The notes under the pieces are model-generated. The model ran no database searches. It was not told where the DNA came from and worked only from the letters and a program-made list of their open reading frames with translations. A stretch of 64,000 bases of DNA from contig NZ_CP085530.1 of NCBI RefSeq assembly GCF_020616155.1, positions 1,425,501-1,489,500 of the forward strand, given 5' to 3'. Below are positions 54,701-63,990 of the stretch, one piece after another. Origin of the DNA: Vogesella sp. XCS3 (GTDB lineage: Bacteria > Pseudomonadota > Gammaproteobacteria > Burkholderiales > Chromobacteriaceae). The stretch's first letter is position 1; each line of letters opens with the position of its first letter. The position numbers and the translations under genes were made by a program.

Positions 54701-55374
54701 CTTTTGCGATCCTGGGCAGACCCCGTGCCTTTGTAGACATAAAACGTCATGGGCCAATAGCTTTGGCGCGTTATCACATCCCGCGTATCTGTCCAGTCAC
54801 ATGCGTCGTGGGTCTGGCAGTAACTCGGATTTCCAACACTATGCAGGGAATTCTTGGTATACCAGCGCCCCCAAAGAGACTGTCGCCGGGTCAGATTGAT
54901 GACATCTGCCCTTTGGTACGCCGGGTTGAAACTGGCTGACTCAGGGTCATCGTAGCGCCCCTGCGGGGCATAGACCGAACCATCCGCATTGACCCAGGGC
55001 TTATAGGTCTGCAGTGGGTTGTAATACACGGCATTGTTGTTCGATGCACGCAGAAAGACTTCATAGATATTCAGCCCGCTTTGTGCCGGCATGTAGTACT
55101 GGTTCAGGCTGGCGTAATTACTGCCGCCATACACCACATTGTTATTGCTCGGCGGGAACAGGTAGCCGCTAGGGCTGCCTTTGGGCATATAGCTGTCGGG
55201 CATGATGTCCCACATCATCGAACCGGAATCATCGATCTGGTACATGATTTTCGGTTCTACCGTTCTGGTTGCCGTCAGCGGGGCAGGAGGAATATCCAGG
55301 TTACGGGCTGCGGCAAACGAAACCAGGCTCGATAACAAGAGTGCTACCAGGCGGAGCTGATGAGTAGAAGACAT
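51790..55374 (-). CDS. pilY1: PilY1-type pilus tip/assembly protein 1
   Basis: A 1,194-residue secreted protein (signal peptide about 1-23, LVALLLSSLVSFAAA). A von Willebrand A-type segment with metal-site start KIMYQIDDSGSMMWD is followed by a C-terminal beta-propeller with calcium loop DLDNNGTIDLVYAGDLLGNV and MVYVGANDGMLHAFDAS. It ends SRVSWREIITP. PilY1 caps type IV pili, regulates retraction and can act as adhesin. Several copies of the repeated 10-mer lie in the gene. Confidence 0.9.
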   Translation of the reverse strand: MSSTHQLRLVALLLSSLVSFAAARNLDIPPAPLTATRTVEPKIMYQIDDSGSMMWDIMPDSYMPKGSPSGYLFPPSNNNVVYGGSNYASLNQYYMPAQSGLNIYEVFLRASNNNAVYYNPLQTYKPWVNADGSVYAPQGRYDDPESASFNPAYQRADVINLTRRQSLWGRWYTKNSLHSVGNPSYCQTHDACDWTDTRDVITRQSYWPMTFYVYKGTGSAQDRKSYIRYQIQGSKAYRTDLAQVNSQQDDVGKEIDQFPWGRSVADEARNFAIWFQYYRSRILAAKASTALAFSELGSEYRVGFVTINRDGNSYLPVPTSGGFTGQNRTDFFDSLLNLQLYQQGTPLRSALQWSGENFKNNYWNDGVSCRRAFSILTTDGYWSDESINVGNTDNFSDAPYPDAHSNTLADVAMKYWKNDLKTSQPNNVRPTTQNPATWQHMTTFSLSLGLKGTLDPVADLPLLAAGSKSWPAPNSAEINKIDDLLHAAVNTRGRFVAAANPDEFRKGLLDALNEITQMSGSQAAGGMSQQVYSDGALYFQAGFDSDNWTGSLRAFKLTKTGSSVTVGAQQWNAADKLSKGKGRVILMGGGGTGSLARPFTWDHLKLAGLTSNLDTSLVDYLRGSGDLEGNSGYRQRTTLLGDIIGSAPVYVGAPSDKIKAAQDRPAMVYVGANDGMLHAFDASTGEERFAYIPSLLLPRLKNLSQQNYKDQHSYYVDGALSVAEAVNQTDKTVATYLAGTLGRGGEAMFLLDITQPAQVTEDLSTARKLVRWEFGSQHSEHMGKQHGLTPQIVRLNDGQDYVLAPNGYNSKQGSASLFILPVKSGISSWGEGSNYWRLQAAAGSGNGLSDIATYDLDNNGTIDLVYAGDLLGNVWKFDLSAKEPADWGKTSPVLLYRALGPNGQVQPIMSAPVVAPHPDYPQTTATASRPGLMVYVGTGRYLDNCDKLGGSCQGEDSQQSIYGLWDYGGRICQRKELLAQYLTDITLTGAEAGTYRQGSDNKLAYPPATIASSPCDENGRARTAVKTLRPDGSTDKLYPFPAFDKPQAERDAAGSYWLGWYIDLPTSGERVVGALDYYKKRLEVQTYIPAAPATNACEVGKDSGYLLRLNYRTGGVFAKPRFDDPLVKSALGSQTNASRIVGKRTAGSLGRARIRTGSRVSLGLSLTSGGTGGELDEVLNRVVSRVSWREIITP

Positions 55375-55538
55375 GAGCAGCGCGGCAATGAAGCCGAGTC
55401 AATAAGATTTATCGATATATGTCAAATGGTATCACCTATGCAGCATTAATGACGATGCGAATTACAAAAAGATATAGTGTCTCACCCAGCCCTACTCGCC
55501 TGTCGCTGGCTCGCACAACTCGACAACCTGACAAAACA

Positions 55539-55564
55539 AAACCCCACGCTATAGCGTGGGGTTT
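55539..55564 (-). terminator. Palindromic terminator after second pilY1 gene
   Basis: A perfect 26-base palindrome built on ACCCCACGCT/AGCGTGGGGT; minus-strand continuation is T-rich (TTTTGTTTTG). The remaining 265-base gap (55375-55639) holds no gene. Confidence 0.75.
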
Positions 55565-55639
55565 CCAATCACATCCAGAGCAAAACGCCTTCTTTACCCA
55601 ACTCTCAGCAGCCGCGGTGGCAAGTCTGACGCCGTGTGA

Positions 55640-58600
55640 TTAGTCGGCAATGATCTCGCGCCAGCTTACCCGGCTGACCACACGGCTGGACGAGCCCAGC
55701 TGGTTACACTCGATGGTACCGCTGACACCGGTGTTGCAGAGCACCAGCTTGTTCTTGTTGCCGGCCAGTGTTACCAGCAAAGAACCACCGTAGTTGACGC
55801 CTGTGGATAGCGATTGCCGGTTTGCCTTGCTGTCCCGGCTGGTGACGCGGCCATCGCCATCGGTATCCATCAATGGCTTGTCGGGCGCGGCACCATTGCT
55901 CAGGCTGACGATGGTGCGGAATGACGCCTCGCCTGCTGTCGAACACTCCTGCCGCAGACGGATGCTATCCACCACCACCATATCGGTTTTCAGTACCGAC
56001 ATATAAAACGGCGACGAGACGACCTGCTCGTTGGTAGTAAGCGGGATATACCAGCCTTTCTGGTTGGCCGCCATGCTACTGGTAGAGGTGCGCGAGTAAC
56101 CGGAATCCGATGATGGCGTGGCATGGGCCAACAAGTTGCGCGGGTCGCCTACTGCGCTGCCATTGTCGTAAATGCCATAAATAGCGTGCCCGGTAGAGGC
56201 ACGGTCTTGCTCGTCGTAATTGATACCGGTGCCAAACACGACAACCTTCTGCCCCCCCGCAGTCTTCATCAGTACAGGCGCGGCGGTAATGGGTTGGCGG
56301 CTCCCCAGCGTGGTGCCGCTCATGGTGTAGGCGGTAAACAGCGGGGTTGCACCCAGGGCCACGTTCCAGCTGGTGGGCGAGGCCGCGCTGATATCGAACT
56401 TCCATACATTGCCGTTCAGGTCGCCAGCGTAGAGATAATCCACGGTACCGTTGCCGTCGTCGTCGTAGGTGCTGACATCGGTAATGCCGTTTGGCGCATA
56501 CAGCGGAGTACTAGACGGCGTGACCGTAAGCTTGAAGTAGTTGTCATTCAGTACCCAAGCTTGCCCGGCTGGCTTGTCCAGCATCAGCAGAAATACGCCC
56601 GCATTGCTACCCGTCTGGTTGATGCCGTTACCCAGCACCGCCGCCCAGCGGCCATTATTGAGCTTTACCAGCTTGGGCAGCGTCATCATATTGCCCAGTG
56701 TGCTGTCATTGGCCGACGAGAATTCCCAGCGTACGTTGGCCGCATTCATGCTGGTGGGGGTTGTGACGTCAATCGCGTAGATACTGCTGCTGCCGTAGCC
56801 GTCGGCCTTGGTAATGCCTCGGCCCGAGGCGCCAATCAGCAAGGTGGCTGCCTGGTTATTCAGGCAAACGTCCTTGATTACCGGGCTGCCATCATGCAGG
56901 CGTACGTACTCGTAGTCTTTTGCGGCCAACTTGGCTGCTTGCGGATAGACCGCAGAAGGCATGAAAGCAAACAGCTCTTTGCCCTGGTCTGCCTTGACCT
57001 TGTCGCCGTAGTTGAAGATATGCAGGAAACCGTCGTTCGCCGGCACGGCGTAAATGGACGGCCGCGCTTTTGCCGCTACAGAGAAGGTACCGCAGCCACT
57101 GATATCGACAGGCGCACCACCAAACGCCACCTTGGCCAGCTCGATTGGCCCCAGGCGGGCACTGCGGGTGCGATATGCCTTGCTACCGCTATTACCCGCA
57201 TTGGTATTGTCGCCCATCAGATAGGCCAGACCGTTTGCATTCAGGCCGGTCTCGCTTTGCAGATAGCTGCTGGCGCTACTAAAGCTGATGCCCGTTTCAT
57301 TGGTCTTGTTGTAGGCGTAAATATTACGGCCGCTGGCCGTGGTACCCAGTTGGGCCTCCAGCTTGGCCTTGGTGCTCCAGTCCAGGGAAAGGGAGCCGCT
57401 GTTCAGCACATTATTGGTCAGCGTTACCTTGTACGCCTCTACATCACCGTACCAGTCGGTGCTGTCGGTAGACGAGCGCTCGAAGGTGGTGCGGAATATA
57501 TGGCTGCCATTATTGACATTGTTAGTGCCGGATGACACCGCCAGGCCAGACAGCGACGGCTTCACCGCCAGGGCTGCGTAGCTAAAGGCACGGTTCAGCG
57601 CTTTTACCAGGGCTTCCGGGTTGTTGGCGGGGGCGTAGTTGTCTGGCACGCCGTTGGGAAACGCACTGATGGTTTGTAGATCGCTGGACCATTCCGACTT
57701 CACGTTAGGTGTTTTGCTGCCGTCGTTGTCTTCGAAACCGCCCCACTTGGCCGCCAGGTAAAACGAGTTCGTGGTTTCGGATTTGTACGAGCCGCTTTCC
57801 ACCACGTCGATCATGAACGCTTTGACGTGCTGCTCGCCGGATTTATCGCTACGTATATCAAATACATTGCCCCAGTACGCCAGGGCGGCAATATAGCCGG
57901 GCGAATTGGTAGAGCCGATATTGTCTGTACCACCACTACGAACGGTACTGAGCAAGGTGCTGACATTCAGGTCAGTATCATCGCTGGGCTTTCTGGGGGT
58001 TCCCCAGGTAGAGCCTGGCAAGTCCACATCGCCGTGTACGTTGACATCACCCAGATAGATAATGAAGTTGTTCTGGTCGGAGCTTTTGAGCGGGTCGTCC
58101 CAATCGGTAATGACAGGGAAGCTGTCTTTCTGGTTATTGTTGGTGATATTGGTGTAGGCGCTAAGGTTGCCCTTGTTGCGCAGGTAGCGCTGGGCCGCGT
58201 AATACAGCTCGGCGGCCGGGTCGTAGGATTTGTAGCCACCCTCACCAAAACGGTTCAGATAGTTCACCACGCCGCTATTGCTCACGCTACTGTTACTCGC
58301 ATCGGTAGGGTCGGGGTTGGTATAGAAGACACCGGTTTTCGGGTCCCACTCGCGCCCCAGCGCAATGGTATTACCACCGTTGGTGGTAACCGTCTGGTAG
58401 CAGCCCGGGTATTTCAGCCGCGCGCGCAACACACCACCATCACGGTCGTAGCTGCTATCCAGCAGATAACTGAACACCCCTACCCGCATGGTTTTGGCGT
58501 ACTTCTGGATCAGGCCTTCCGGCTTGTAGTCCACCACACCTGTAGACGGCGTATACAGTGTGCAGTTACTACCCATGGCAAAGCTGCTGGACTGCACGCA

Positions 58601-59275
58601 GGCACGTACATTCAGATCGTAAAGCGTGGTGTCACTGAACGACTGCCAGCTATAGCCGTTCCAGCGTTGATACGCTCGGGTAAGGTTCAAAGAAAAAGGG
58701 TTGGCGCTAGGGCGCGCCAAGGTAGCACTTACATTCTGATAGTACGTTGACGTACTGCTGTGCCCTGACAACAGTGGCAAATAGCCGCGAAAATCACCAT
58801 AGCTACGCGAGGTATCGCCATAACCGTGCCGTGAAAAACGCAGAATCGTCTTGCCGGTGATTTCTTTTACCCGGTACCCACCGGTCAGGGTTTTACGGAA
58901 GATATCGGTAGCGGTGCCTGCCGCCCAGTTCAGGAAGTTGCCCGACCAGTAACCATCGTTACACGTACGGTAGGTACTATTATTTACCTTGCTTACCGGG
59001 TTGAAATAGTTCACCCCAGCTGTACTGTCATTGGTGACGTAGCTGTAGCACAGGCCAGAGTCGAAATAGCCCAGATACTCGTTGCTCGTGGTGTAGCCCG
59101 TCTGGTAGGCCCAGCCGGCAGTAGGGAACTCGATAGACAATGCCAGCAGCACATTGGGGCCGTCGGTATCCCCCGTACCGGCCAGCGGCGAGGTACTGGA
59201 TGGCACAATAGCGTGGGCAAACCCAGCCAGCATGCAAATGGCGGATAGTTTCAGTCCGTTAAAAAACGATGTCAT
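55640..59275 (-). CDS. PilY1-type pilus tip/assembly protein 2
   Basis: 1,211 residues with signal peptide MTSFFNGLKLSAICMLAGFA. The N-terminal half differs from copy 1 and lacks an obvious DxSxS metal site (NVLLALSIEFPTAGWAYQTG instead). The C-terminal propeller is conserved: IYAVPANDGFLHIFNYGD and YDDDGNGTVDYLYAGDLNGN. It ends SRVSWREIIAD. The ATG at 59275 is preferred to an in-frame TTG seven codons earlier. It is probably an alternative tip protein for the same pilus. Confidence 0.87.
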   Translation of the reverse strand: MTSFFNGLKLSAICMLAGFAHAIVPSSTSPLAGTGDTDGPNVLLALSIEFPTAGWAYQTGYTTSNEYLGYFDSGLCYSYVTNDSTAGVNYFNPVSKVNNSTYRTCNDGYWSGNFLNWAAGTATDIFRKTLTGGYRVKEITGKTILRFSRHGYGDTSRSYGDFRGYLPLLSGHSSTSTYYQNVSATLARPSANPFSLNLTRAYQRWNGYSWQSFSDTTLYDLNVRACVQSSSFAMGSNCTLYTPSTGVVDYKPEGLIQKYAKTMRVGVFSYLLDSSYDRDGGVLRARLKYPGCYQTVTTNGGNTIALGREWDPKTGVFYTNPDPTDASNSSVSNSGVVNYLNRFGEGGYKSYDPAAELYYAAQRYLRNKGNLSAYTNITNNNQKDSFPVITDWDDPLKSSDQNNFIIYLGDVNVHGDVDLPGSTWGTPRKPSDDTDLNVSTLLSTVRSGGTDNIGSTNSPGYIAALAYWGNVFDIRSDKSGEQHVKAFMIDVVESGSYKSETTNSFYLAAKWGGFEDNDGSKTPNVKSEWSSDLQTISAFPNGVPDNYAPANNPEALVKALNRAFSYAALAVKPSLSGLAVSSGTNNVNNGSHIFRTTFERSSTDSTDWYGDVEAYKVTLTNNVLNSGSLSLDWSTKAKLEAQLGTTASGRNIYAYNKTNETGISFSSASSYLQSETGLNANGLAYLMGDNTNAGNSGSKAYRTRSARLGPIELAKVAFGGAPVDISGCGTFSVAAKARPSIYAVPANDGFLHIFNYGDKVKADQGKELFAFMPSAVYPQAAKLAAKDYEYVRLHDGSPVIKDVCLNNQAATLLIGASGRGITKADGYGSSSIYAIDVTTPTSMNAANVRWEFSSANDSTLGNMMTLPKLVKLNNGRWAAVLGNGINQTGSNAGVFLLMLDKPAGQAWVLNDNYFKLTVTPSSTPLYAPNGITDVSTYDDDGNGTVDYLYAGDLNGNVWKFDISAASPTSWNVALGATPLFTAYTMSGTTLGSRQPITAAPVLMKTAGGQKVVVFGTGINYDEQDRASTGHAIYGIYDNGSAVGDPRNLLAHATPSSDSGYSRTSTSSMAANQKGWYIPLTTNEQVVSSPFYMSVLKTDMVVVDSIRLRQECSTAGEASFRTIVSLSNGAAPDKPLMDTDGDGRVTSRDSKANRQSLSTGVNYGGSLLVTLAGNKNKLVLCNTGVSGTIECNQLGSSSRVVSRVSWREIIAD

Positions 59276-59420
59276 ATCAAATCCGATAAGAAGCAAGGAA
59301 GCTAGCCAAGCTGCTTCATCGTAGTCGATAAGATCACGATTGGAAATAGCTTATAGAATGCAGATACAAAAACATAAAAATAAATTTAACCACGCGGCCA
59401 TATTTAATAAACTTCCAATA

Positions 59421-59455
59421 GAAATGGCACCAGTTTATATAACTGGTGCCATTTC
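59421..59455 (-). terminator. Strong hairpin between second and third pilY1 genes
   Basis: Perfect 15-base arms GAAATGGCACCAGTT and AACTGGTGCCATTTC with a five-base loop. It lies downstream of the third (minus-strand) pilY1 copy. The remaining gap (59276-59713) is AT-rich and holds one weak small open frame (see findings). Confidence 0.7.
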
Positions 59456-59713
59456 CATGAAACATCGCGTCACGTTTTTTATGAATCAATAACCAAAGCG
59501 TAGCGCTCGACCAACTGACAAAGTATTGTCACAGACTCAGGCCATCACTGGCGCTAGTAACATACACGTACCTGCATGATGATATGCCCCACAAGGCCCC
59601 GGCGGCAGACCGATGGTGCACTGCTCATGCGCGAGACTGCCGTCAGACACCAGCCACGCTGCGCCTGCCTGCCAAGCAGGTAAGGTGAACAAGCGAATGC
59701 CACACACCTGCCG

Positions 59714-62700
59714 CTAGTCCTGAATTACCTCTCGCCAGCTAACCCGCTTGGTGATACGGGAGGTGCCACAAGCGACAGGGCCGATAACGCTGCCGTTATA
59801 GCTAAGATAGCACTGGTTGCCTTGCTTGAAAGTATTGCGCCGAATCAAACCGTAGGAACCCGCCAATGCAAGGTTACCGGGGCCGCCAATACCGGCAGCC
59901 AACTGGCGTGCCTTTTCTTCCGTATACCCACGAGCCATTAGCTCCGCCACTAGGGCTTGTACTTCAGCAGTCAGTGGCGGGTTGATCACCCCCACCAAAG
60001 GCTTGCCGGTCAGACTAAAGTTATCGTATGGATAAGTGACATACTCGGACTCGCAGGCATCCGTACCTGACTTGCGGTAGTCGGTTTCAAAGATGACGCG
60101 GTTTTTACCGAACACCTCTAGGTTCACCACGTTTTCCTGCGGCAATTCCAGATCAACATAGAAACCCAGCTTGTAACTGGACAGACTATACGATGTCTTG
60201 CCATCCGGGCTAAGTAGCGTACGATCGCCGCTGGTGACACAAGCCGCGTTGTTTACTGCCGAACCGGGGTAGGCCAGCGCACCGTAGTCAAACACATGGC
60301 GGGTTTTGGGCAGGATTGTGGCAGGAAAGTGTTCCACGCCCACTGCGGCCAACTCGCTGCGTTTACAGATATAGCCTCCAAAATCCCAGATGCTGTATAC
60401 GCTGCGGGTAGTAGATTCGCCGGTGCAACCCGCCGTGTCCTTGTCGCAGGATTCCAGGAACTTGCCACCGGAGAACGTCAGCACCAGGTTGGGCTTGCTG
60501 GCTGAGCGTGTCAGGCTAAGCGTAGGGTGCTGCGACAGCTGTGGCGCCAGTATCACCGGCTGCACCTGGTTATCCGGGCCGGTAGCGACAAAGATACTGC
60601 TCGCACTCCATTGATCTTTGTCGCTATGGCTGACATTAAAACGCCAGATATTTCCCTTGAGATCACCAGCGTAAATCAGATCGACCTTGCCGTCCTTGTT
60701 AAGATCGTAATACGAAAAGTCAGACAAACCGTTGGCCGCACTGGCATCTTCGACCACCATTTTCTTGTAGTTGTCTGCAGCCCAGCTGGTGCGTGCATTG
60801 ACAGGCAAGAAGAACATAGCCGCCTTGCCCGCATTGCTGTTGTACCCATTGGGAGCAACTACGTACCAGTTGCCGTCATTCATCTGCAGAATCTGCGGCT
60901 GGGCAAAAGTGAGGCCGAAGTCACCATCGTCTGCCGAGGTAAATTCCCACTGCACCAAATCATTGGCTTTGGACTCCAACAGATTGGCAGGCGCGGTTAC
61001 ATCCAGCAAGAACAGGCTACGCCCGCCACCGCGCAAGCCACCAGCCAGCAAGGTTTTCCAGCGGCTATCAGCCCACGCAGCACTGCTATGCAGCTGGCCA
61101 TCAACAAAGTAACGGTGGCTGTAATTGCGATCGGAGAGATCGATCAGCGGCGACTGCCCTACCGTAGATGACAAGAATACTTTTGGCACGAAGGCAAATT
61201 TTTCTACCCCGCTAGCGGCATCAAAACCATGCAGCATGCCGTCGTTAGCCCCGACATACAACATGGCTGCCCGGTTTTTATTGCTGCTGTAGAAGCTGGC
61301 GTAGCTACTATCACTACGAAAGCTACTCAGCGGCGGCCCAACGTAGGCCCCGCGTGAATGCAGGATATCGCCCAACTTGGTACGGCTACGAACGCGGAAC
61401 TTGCCGGTAGTGGTGCCTTCGTTACTGGCACTACCGCGCAGGTAGTCAACTCGGTTGCTGGCTACGCCGGCAGCTTCAAAGCTTTCACGCAATGACGGCA
61501 GCAGGTTATAGGCGGGCAAGCCCAGGCTGGCGGCGGTAAACGGAATGGCTTTGACACTGCTGTGACTGACCCCGGCAATGATCTGCCGGTTGCCACTGGC
61601 TGGCAGCAATTCAGCGGCAGACCACAATGTGGTGGCAAACTTCTTCTGCGCGCTGTCATACTTTTTGGCTATCAGGCTACCCGACCAATCGGAGGAGTCG
61701 TAACCACCCGTATATTCCGCAGTATCGGTTTCCAGTTTGCTGCCACTGCCCACTGCCGGCACCAGAAATGGTGCCTGCTGCTGGATGGTATTGAAGATAC
61801 GATCCAGCTGCTGCTCCAGCTCCAAAGGGTTGGTCGCCGAGGCATATGCATCAGGCGTACCATCGCCATCGGCATCCCACTGGCTATTGTCTACCAGCGC
61901 ATTAGGATCCGTACCGGTTTTGGCATCGGTGTAGCCGCCATACTTCGCCATATACCACAGCGGCGACTGCAACCTCTCTACAGTGGCGTCGCCATTGCTT
62001 ACCGTAAAGATACGGTCGAAGTTTTCCGGCAGGATCGGGCAATTACTGCGCCTCGGGCTGTTGTACAAGCCGTACAGCAGGCTGTAGTAAGGCTGGCCGG
62101 TAGAAATGCACTCGATACTGGTGCCCTTGTACCCGTTCCAGGTCAATGCCCACGGTTCGTCTTCTTTCTCGCGGATCACCAGATAAGGGCCGGTCTTGTT
62201 GCCATCACTGGCCCCGCCAAGCGGGCTAACACCGGAAATGATGAAACCGGCGTAAGTTTGCGCGCCATTGGCAGCATAGAACGTGTCTACCTTCACCCGC
62301 ACGGTACTGCTGCTGTCCTTGCTGATACGGTAATCTGCAATGTGGTCTACGTCCCAGTCGCTACCGTCCTCAGAGTTTTCGAAGTTCACCCGGAAGCGGT
62401 AGCAGTTTGGCCAGGTGCAGCTACTGTCGCTCTTGAACAGGTAGTAATCCACAATGGACATGGTGTTGGCACCCGAGCGCGCGTACGGGATAAACGTTAC
62501 CGTCTGCTGCGAAAACTTCAGTTCGACCTTGGGCAAGGAGTTGGACAGCGCAATGGCAAAGGTACGAATGGCAGGCTTGCTCTTGCCGGCAGGCACGGTG
62601 ACATCCACGAGTGGCTTGGTACGGGCGTAGTAAGCGGCCATCGCGCCATAGAACCCGCCTTGACGGGTAGGTTCTTCCGGCGAAATGCCGCGCACATTAA

Positions 62701-63163
62701 AAGCACTGGCGAGCTTACCGGTTGGCAGGCCCACACTGTTATTGCTGCCAGCCACCTGACCGATCATGATGGTTTTCATCGCGCCGGCAAACTCCCTGTT
62801 CCACAGCGTGCCAGCCAGGGTGCTAACGTTCAGATCGCTCATGCCGGATTCGGCCCCCATGCTCTCGAACGGCGAGCCGGGCAACTGACTATCAAATGAG
62901 GACACCGCATCGCTAACCACGGTGATAAATGGTTTGGAGCACCAGTACTTGCCGGCATAGGGCTTGTAGCCGGCCCAGTTTTCCAGGAAATTGATGCCGA
63001 TATTGTTTTTATCGATAGTGCTATTGCTACCCGCAGTAAAGTAGAAAGGGCTGGTTTTTCCGGCGTAGTAGCGCAGTGCTGAAGCGCGCCGCGAAAATTG
63101 AGCGCCATTCTGCGCGATAAATGGGACAGTTTTCATTTTCCAGCATTTGCAAAGGAATTTCAC
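59714..63163 (-). pseudogene. PilY1-type gene 3, 5'-truncated
   Basis: The open frame (1,149 residues) has no signal peptide and starts inside the adhesin region: RRASALRYYAGKTSPFYFTA is followed by CSKPFITVVSDAVSSFDSQL, a central strand of the VWA-type domain. The metal-site start seen in copy 1 is missing. The C-terminal propeller is intact (MLYVGANDGMLHGFDAASGV; YDLNKDGKVDLIYAGDLKGN) and it ends KRVSWREVIQD. Upstream sequence changes within about 40 bases to a methylase terminator and gene, so the 5' end was probably cut off by an inserted element. The GTG at 63163 is only the first possible start after the junction. Confidence 0.75.
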
Positions 63164-63175
63164 TTTTACAGCTCA

Positions 63176-63195
63176 AAGGGGCCATTCGGCCCCTT
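63176..63195 (-). terminator. Hairpin terminator of the DNA methylase gene
   Basis: AAGGGGCC, ATTC, GGCCCCTT; on the minus strand TTT follows. It lies 19 bases after the methylase stop and just before the pilY1 remnant, near the presumed prophage end. Confidence 0.75.
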
Positions 63196-63213
63196 CGTCG
63201 TTTCTGTCAGTGA

Positions 63214-63990
63214 TCACCAGTTGCGGATGATGAGCTCGCCCTTCCTGTCCTTGCTGCGGCCGGCACCGCCCACCGTGTAGTTGATGTCCACTCGGTCAAT
63301 GGTCAGTCCGTCGAACGCCTGGCGCATTTCCGGGATGTCGTTGACCGAGATGATCATGCGGCCCTGGATGGTCTTGGCCAGCTCGGCCATGCGCTGGTAC
63401 TGGTGCAGGCCGAAATCGACGCCGTAGCCTTCAGTGCCCCAGTATGGCGGGTCGCAATAGATCAGCGTGTGCTCGCGGTCGTACTTCCTGATGCAGTCTG
63501 CCCAGTCGAGGTTTTCGATGTAGGTACGGCTCAAGCGCAGGTGTGCGGCCGACAGGTCTTCTTCCAGGCGCAGCAGGTTCAGCTTGGGCGGGCTGGTGGT
63601 CGCCGTGCCGAACGATTGCGATTCGACCTTGCCGCCAAAGGCCATCTTCTGCAGGTAGAAGAACCGCGCGGCACGCTGGATGTCGGTCAGCGTTTCCTCG
63701 GGGGTGATCTGCAGCCACTTGAAGATTTGCCGCGAGGTCAACGCCCATTTGAATTGCCGGACGAACTCTTCCAGATGGTGGCGCACGACTCTATATAAGT
63801 TCACCAGCTCGCCGTTCACGTCGTTGATCACCTCGACCTTAGCCGGCTCTTTCAGGAAGTAGAGCGCGGCCGCACCGCAGAACGGCTCGACGTAGCAGGT
63901 GTGCTCCGGGAACAGCGGGAGAATGTGTTTTGCCAGGCGACGTTTACCGCCGATCCACGGCACGATGGGTGTTGCTGTTGCTTGTAACAT
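63214..63990 (-). CDS. DNA adenine methylase (Dam/D12 class), probably prophage
   Basis: A 258-residue D12-class N6-adenine methyltransferase. SAM-binding part: IVPWIGGKRRLAKHILPLF and YVEPFCGAAALYFL; catalytic motif YCDPPYWGTEGYG. It resembles the small orphan methylases of temperate, often Mu-like, phages rather than housekeeping Dam. The ATG at 63990 (MLQATATP) is chosen; a TTG two codons upstream is possible. Its position against a broken pilY1 gene supports prophage origin, but only this one gene of the element is inside the window. Confidence 0.85.
   Translation of the reverse strand: MLQATATPIVPWIGGKRRLAKHILPLFPEHTCYVEPFCGAAALYFLKEPAKVEVINDVNGELVNLYRVVRHHLEEFVRQFKWALTSRQIFKWLQITPEETLTDIQRAARFFYLQKMAFGGKVESQSFGTATTSPPKLNLLRLEEDLSAAHLRLSRTYIENLDWADCIRKYDREHTLIYCDPPYWGTEGYGVDFGLHQYQRMAELAKTIQGRMIISVNDIPEMRQAFDGLTIDRVDINYTVGGAGRSKDRKGELIIRNW

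Noticed and set aside
1162..60740. Repeated 10-mer as a Chi, KOPS or parS-like signal
   Set aside because: Copies occur in near-equal numbers on both strands (21 and 16) and are far too many for parS, so a strand-directed recombination or segregation signal is unlikely.
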